Below, one piece after another: positions 60,837 to 64,000 of a stretch of 64,000 nucleotides of DNA (within the stretch, counting starts at the first letter, position 1; each line of letters opens with the position of its first letter). The notes under the pieces are model-generated. The model was given only the letters and a program-made list of their open reading frames with translations, had not been told where the DNA came from and made no database searches. The stretch lies in the NCBI GenBank assembly GCA_036346275.1, contig CM070725.1, positions 16,482,216 to 16,546,215 on the forward strand. The letters run 5' to 3'. Source of the DNA: Otatea glauca. Its lineage: Eukaryota > Streptophyta > Magnoliopsida > Poales > Poaceae. A program made the translations under genes and the position numbers.

Positions 60837-61337
60837 AGACTACTAATTGTGTGACCTTATTATGGTTTCCAAATGCGCCTTCGCCAGTTGTGATCGTGAT
60901 GAAAGGCTAGGACGGCACTGCCAACATTTCGTTGAGGACCGATATCGGGACGGTTGAGTATAATGACTTATGATTGGTCTATAGGATTTGAAAAGGTGCG
61001 TTACAAATAGTTCTAGATGAATTACAATAAGATTAGCATTCTTACTTTCTTTTGAAATAGGATTTATACTTCTCTTTAGAGGAGGATTAAGGAAGCAATA
61101 TAAACTCATGGGGTGATCACGAAGAAACCAAGCCATAAATCAATTCATCAAAAGCAAGAGGCACACGAGAGGATTAGAGGTTAGATTCATCTTTAGCACT
61201 AGATTCTTATATAAGTCAAGGATATGAGAATCCAAAAGGTTTGAGAGGATTATGAGAGAGCGACAATCCCATTACTCCTTGAGGTTGTGCATAAAGAATT
61301 TGCAGTCGGCTTCACCAAATCTTTTTCATTATGGTTG
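60837..61337. other. Intergenic sequence, no gene seen
   Basis: No protein domain, RNA gene or transposon end was recognised between the Helitron and Tat element C. Confidence 0.4.
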
Positions 61338-61982
61338 TGTTGACGTCAAAAACTTGAAGCATAGTTTCTGACAACAGCACACCAGATGAACACCTGGTTC
61401 AGAGCGTGCCAGTCGATTTGACCTGTAATCGACAAGGTAAAATATGAAATTCACTAAAGCTGATCGTGAAGATCAATCGGCTTAGATTCAATCAGCTCAA
61501 AGCCGATTAAATCAAGGCAAAAAGGGTAAGTCCAACTAGCCGATTAAGGCTAATCGGAGGATAAAGGTAGATCGATTCTGAAGAAGGCGATGCGCAGCAA
61601 AAATCAGAATAAATCAAACCTGGGCGTAATTGATGAAGATCAACAATCGGCAATGCGCAACTTTATTGATCAAAATCGAATCACAGAAAGGATGCTAAAT
61701 TACAAAAGTTACTCCTAGTCGACAAGAAAAAAGAGAATAATGTAAATTTGTGGATTTGATTGTGTTGTTATCCTTCTACAGCTCGCCCTTGTCCTCCTTT
61801 TATACCCATCAGCCAATTGAGTCCGGTTACAACACGATAACGAAGCGTGATTCGTATCAATCTTGATCTTTCCTTAATAACCGATTCGGTTTCCAATCTA
61901 TATCCATATAGAACTTCCGAACGTACCCTTTTGACCACAGACTGCTGATTTTGACCACACCTGCTATTTTTTGGTGCAAACA
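61338..61982 (-). repeat. 3' LTR of Tat element C
   Basis: It starts tgttgacgtcaaaaacttga and ends ggtgcaaaca. It is similar to the element A LTRs throughout, with more substitutions. A minus-strand TATA box, GGTATAAAAG, is at about 61797-61806. Confidence 0.85.
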
Positions 61983-63001
61983 TATGCCCCTAGATGACTT
62001 GTTATCTTTCAAAAATTGCAATCATTGGCTTTGCACAATGTAACTTGTTATTTGCCAGAAAAATTTACTTATCGACTTTTGATCCATCGGCTAATGGCTA
62101 ACCTTCATTCAGTAACTGCCGCTATAATTGCGCCATAATTCCCTGACACACATATAATGCGTTTTAACTGTTCGCGCCCCTCGATATCTTCCTTCCCGCC
62201 TTTTCATCTTTTTACCACACTATAAAATGCAGCCTCCACATTGTCATTTTCACGCACACAAGCTCTCGAGTTGTCTGCAATCGATTTCAGCTTCTTCGTT
62301 TGACGAATCTTCAGAACAGTTCCTTAGCTCAATCATCCTTTTCAGATCGGCTGCAATGGACCCGAGTCAGGTACTCATCGCGATCTCACATAGCACTGAT
62401 CAATACTTCTTGGGCCCTTTAGGAAATTTAGATGTCAACACTGTTACAAATCAAGAAATCTCGTCTTCCTTTATCGTCCTCTGGTCATAATATAGAAGGG
62501 TGGAATAAAAGTTTCAGGCCGATAGCTCTCAAAGGTTGGAGAAATTGGTTCATTAGAGTGGCAGCCCAAAAGAGAAGTGAATGGGAAAAAATGGGTAAGT
62601 TGTCCATTTAAGTGCTTTTAGGATGTATGCTCTCAAGACATTAGCTCACCCTTTGTCTTCTTATACAGCCGACACCGTCAACGTAGGTCGCAGCAATCTT
62701 GGCCGACCTCCTTGGCGCTTCCTTGGGAGCTTTGTCTCCCCCTCAGCTGACGCCACCGGCCCCGACAGCTGCAGCACTCCCGGAGTGTTCTGACCCAACT
62801 AATTTGTTGGGCTTTTCGCTGGCCGATCTTGATGATCCCGAGATCACGGCCACAGACGATTATGACGCGGAGATCAGAAAAATTCTCGAAGTGTCAAAAG
62901 ATGCGACGGCTGAAGTGACTTCTGTTTCGGGGGTACAAGAGAGGCTCGACAAGCTCTTTGATCTGGTGATGAAGCCGCAATCGGAGATTCTTACCAATAA
63001 T
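61983..63001 (+). pseudogene. Antisense gene of Tat element C, cut by a CACTA transposon
   Basis: A start at 62356 gives MDPSQVLIAI, matching the mutated start region in A. A frameshift occurs near 62460. The frame then has NIEGW-like sequence and ends exon-like at 62594 (AAAATGG/GTAAGT). A 74-bp intron-like gap ends TATACAG at 62668. The downstream frame to 63001 reads ADLLGASLGALSPPQ and ERLDKLFDLVMKPQSEI. The central PMD motif found in A and B (FWSDTFNAF) is absent, so the body of the domain is deleted or replaced. The CACTA element begins at 63002 inside this frame. Confidence 0.65.
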
Positions 63002-64000
63002 CACTACTACAGAACAGCACATCACTGCTGGTTCCAAAACCCCATCACTGCCGGTCATTGGCGCGGCGATGATTGGTCAGCGATGATACTCGAGATTATC
63101 ACCACTGGCTCAGAACCGGCGGTGATAAGGATTATCACCGCCGGTTCTACCTACAACCGGCGGTGATATCGACTATCACCGCCGGATCAAACCAAAATCC
63201 GGCGGTGATAAGGATTATCACCGCCGGTTCTATCTATAACCGGCGGTGATGATATTATCATCGCCGGTTATATATAAACCGGCAGTGATATTGTACTAGC
63301 AACCGCCGGGTTGTACCATAATCCGGCGATGATAGATACATATCACCGCGGTTTCTCCAAGAACCGTGATGACAAGCTTGCATATTTTTGTACAATATAT
63401 ATATATTTTTATATAATTGTTTACAAGTGTCCATATGTAGTATATAAAGCATCGTTCAAATCATAATTCAAATATATGCATGTATCGACTAAGCATCGTT
63501 AAAATCATAATTCAAATATATTAAATTACGCATCACATAATTTGTTTTACAATGATTTATTTACATATGTAGCTCGACTACATGTCATCCCGCTCGCTTT
63601 GATTTTACAAAGAGTCGAAGTAGACATGTCACAGCGTCTAGGCCGTAGGAATGAGGCGATGAGGCTACTCGTGGAACTCGCCGCTTGGATTGATGATCTC
63701 ATCATGAATGAATCCGCGATCTGTTCTTGAATTGCTATAATTTCTGTCAGCAATAACTTATTGGTTCTCAGTTTGGAGCGCTGTTTTTGAACAAAAAAGG
63801 AAGTTACTTAAAGATGATATTTGTTAAATAAAAAAGGGCATCAAATTGTAATTACGTACTATGGCTTCGTTATAGCCGACACTCTCCGTGATAATTGAAT
63901 GCATATTTGTACATACATAGAATGCACATAAATTATTTCCGGGTTCCTGCTTCATGCATGGAAAGTCATTTATTATTTCAAAATTTTTCTGTATGGACGA
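63002..64000 (+). mobile_element. 5' end of a CACTA (En/Spm-type) transposon
   Basis: CACTACTACAGAA at 63002-63014 is a CACTA terminal repeat. Alternating direct and inverted copies of a 13-mer, atcaccgccggtt and aaccggcggtgat, fill 63050-63370, as expected for subterminal transposase-binding repeats. The three bases before it are aat. The sequence after 63372 is AT-rich with no coding region. The other end lies outside the window, so size and autonomy are unknown. Confidence 0.85.
63080..63372. repeat. CACTA subterminal inverted repeat array
   Basis: About ten copies of (a)tcaccgccggtt in alternating orientation, spaced 15-35 bp. Adjacent inverted pairs can form strong hairpins. Confidence 0.9.

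Overview
This window is nuclear DNA of a grass. The CACTA end with inverted ACCGGCGG subterminal repeats and the Helitron end with a GCAACGCACGGGCAT hairpin point to a panicoid grass (sorghum, maize or Miscanthus type). This is a judgement from repeat families, not from a search. Only one gene looks largely intact. Most of the rest is nested, decayed transposable elements.

Layout. 1-1,000: remnant of a plant transposon protein. 1,394-3,090: tandem array of about 202-bp units. 3,180-10,680: a decayed Mutator-like (MULE) element on the minus strand, with a transposase (8,528-6,025), a second reading region encoding a plant mobile domain (PMD, 5,588-3,226), and a duplicated promoter-like region upstream. 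11,562-15,339: plus-strand Ty3/gypsy Tat-type element 'D'. 15,340-26,110: minus-strand copia-type element 'E' with LTRs of about 2.2-2.3 kb, an initiator-Met primer site, gag and no pol; it interrupts D. 26,178-26,839: a Tat LTR. 26,879-28,242: the N-terminal part of a transmembrane 9 superfamily (TM9SF) pseudogene, minus strand, broken by a hAT-like insertion. 29,445-31,619: truncated Tat element 'B'. 31,620-34,049: LTR-like sequence starting TGTAACACCC. 34,050-42,751: Tat element 'A', minus strand, with both LTRs, gag, RNase H, integrase and an antisense PMD gene. 42,754-48,725: LTR-like sequence followed by a minus-strand Ty1/copia element. 48,728-49,182: the C-terminal part of a TM9SF gene on the plus strand, directly next to the copia LTR. 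51,609-58,691: a six-exon minus-strand gene for an SQS1-like R3H/G-patch protein, with hAT elements in two introns. 59,030-60,835: a second copy of the hAT-like family, then a Helitron. 61,338-63,001: Tat element 'C'. 63,002-64,000: 5' end of a CACTA transposon that cut into C.

How the parts relate. Three Tat elements (A, B, C) carry an ORF antisense to gag-pol; in A and B it encodes a plant mobile domain, and C keeps only its two ends. The MULE at the left carries a related domain, so two unrelated transposon classes in one window have the same host-derived domain. The TM9SF gene appears to have been broken by retrotransposons. Its two ends now lie about 20 kb apart on opposite strands, which fits an inversion through inverted Tat LTRs. 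The G-patch gene is the only likely expressed host gene. It has canonical splice sites throughout and one apparent single-base frameshift near the proposed start.
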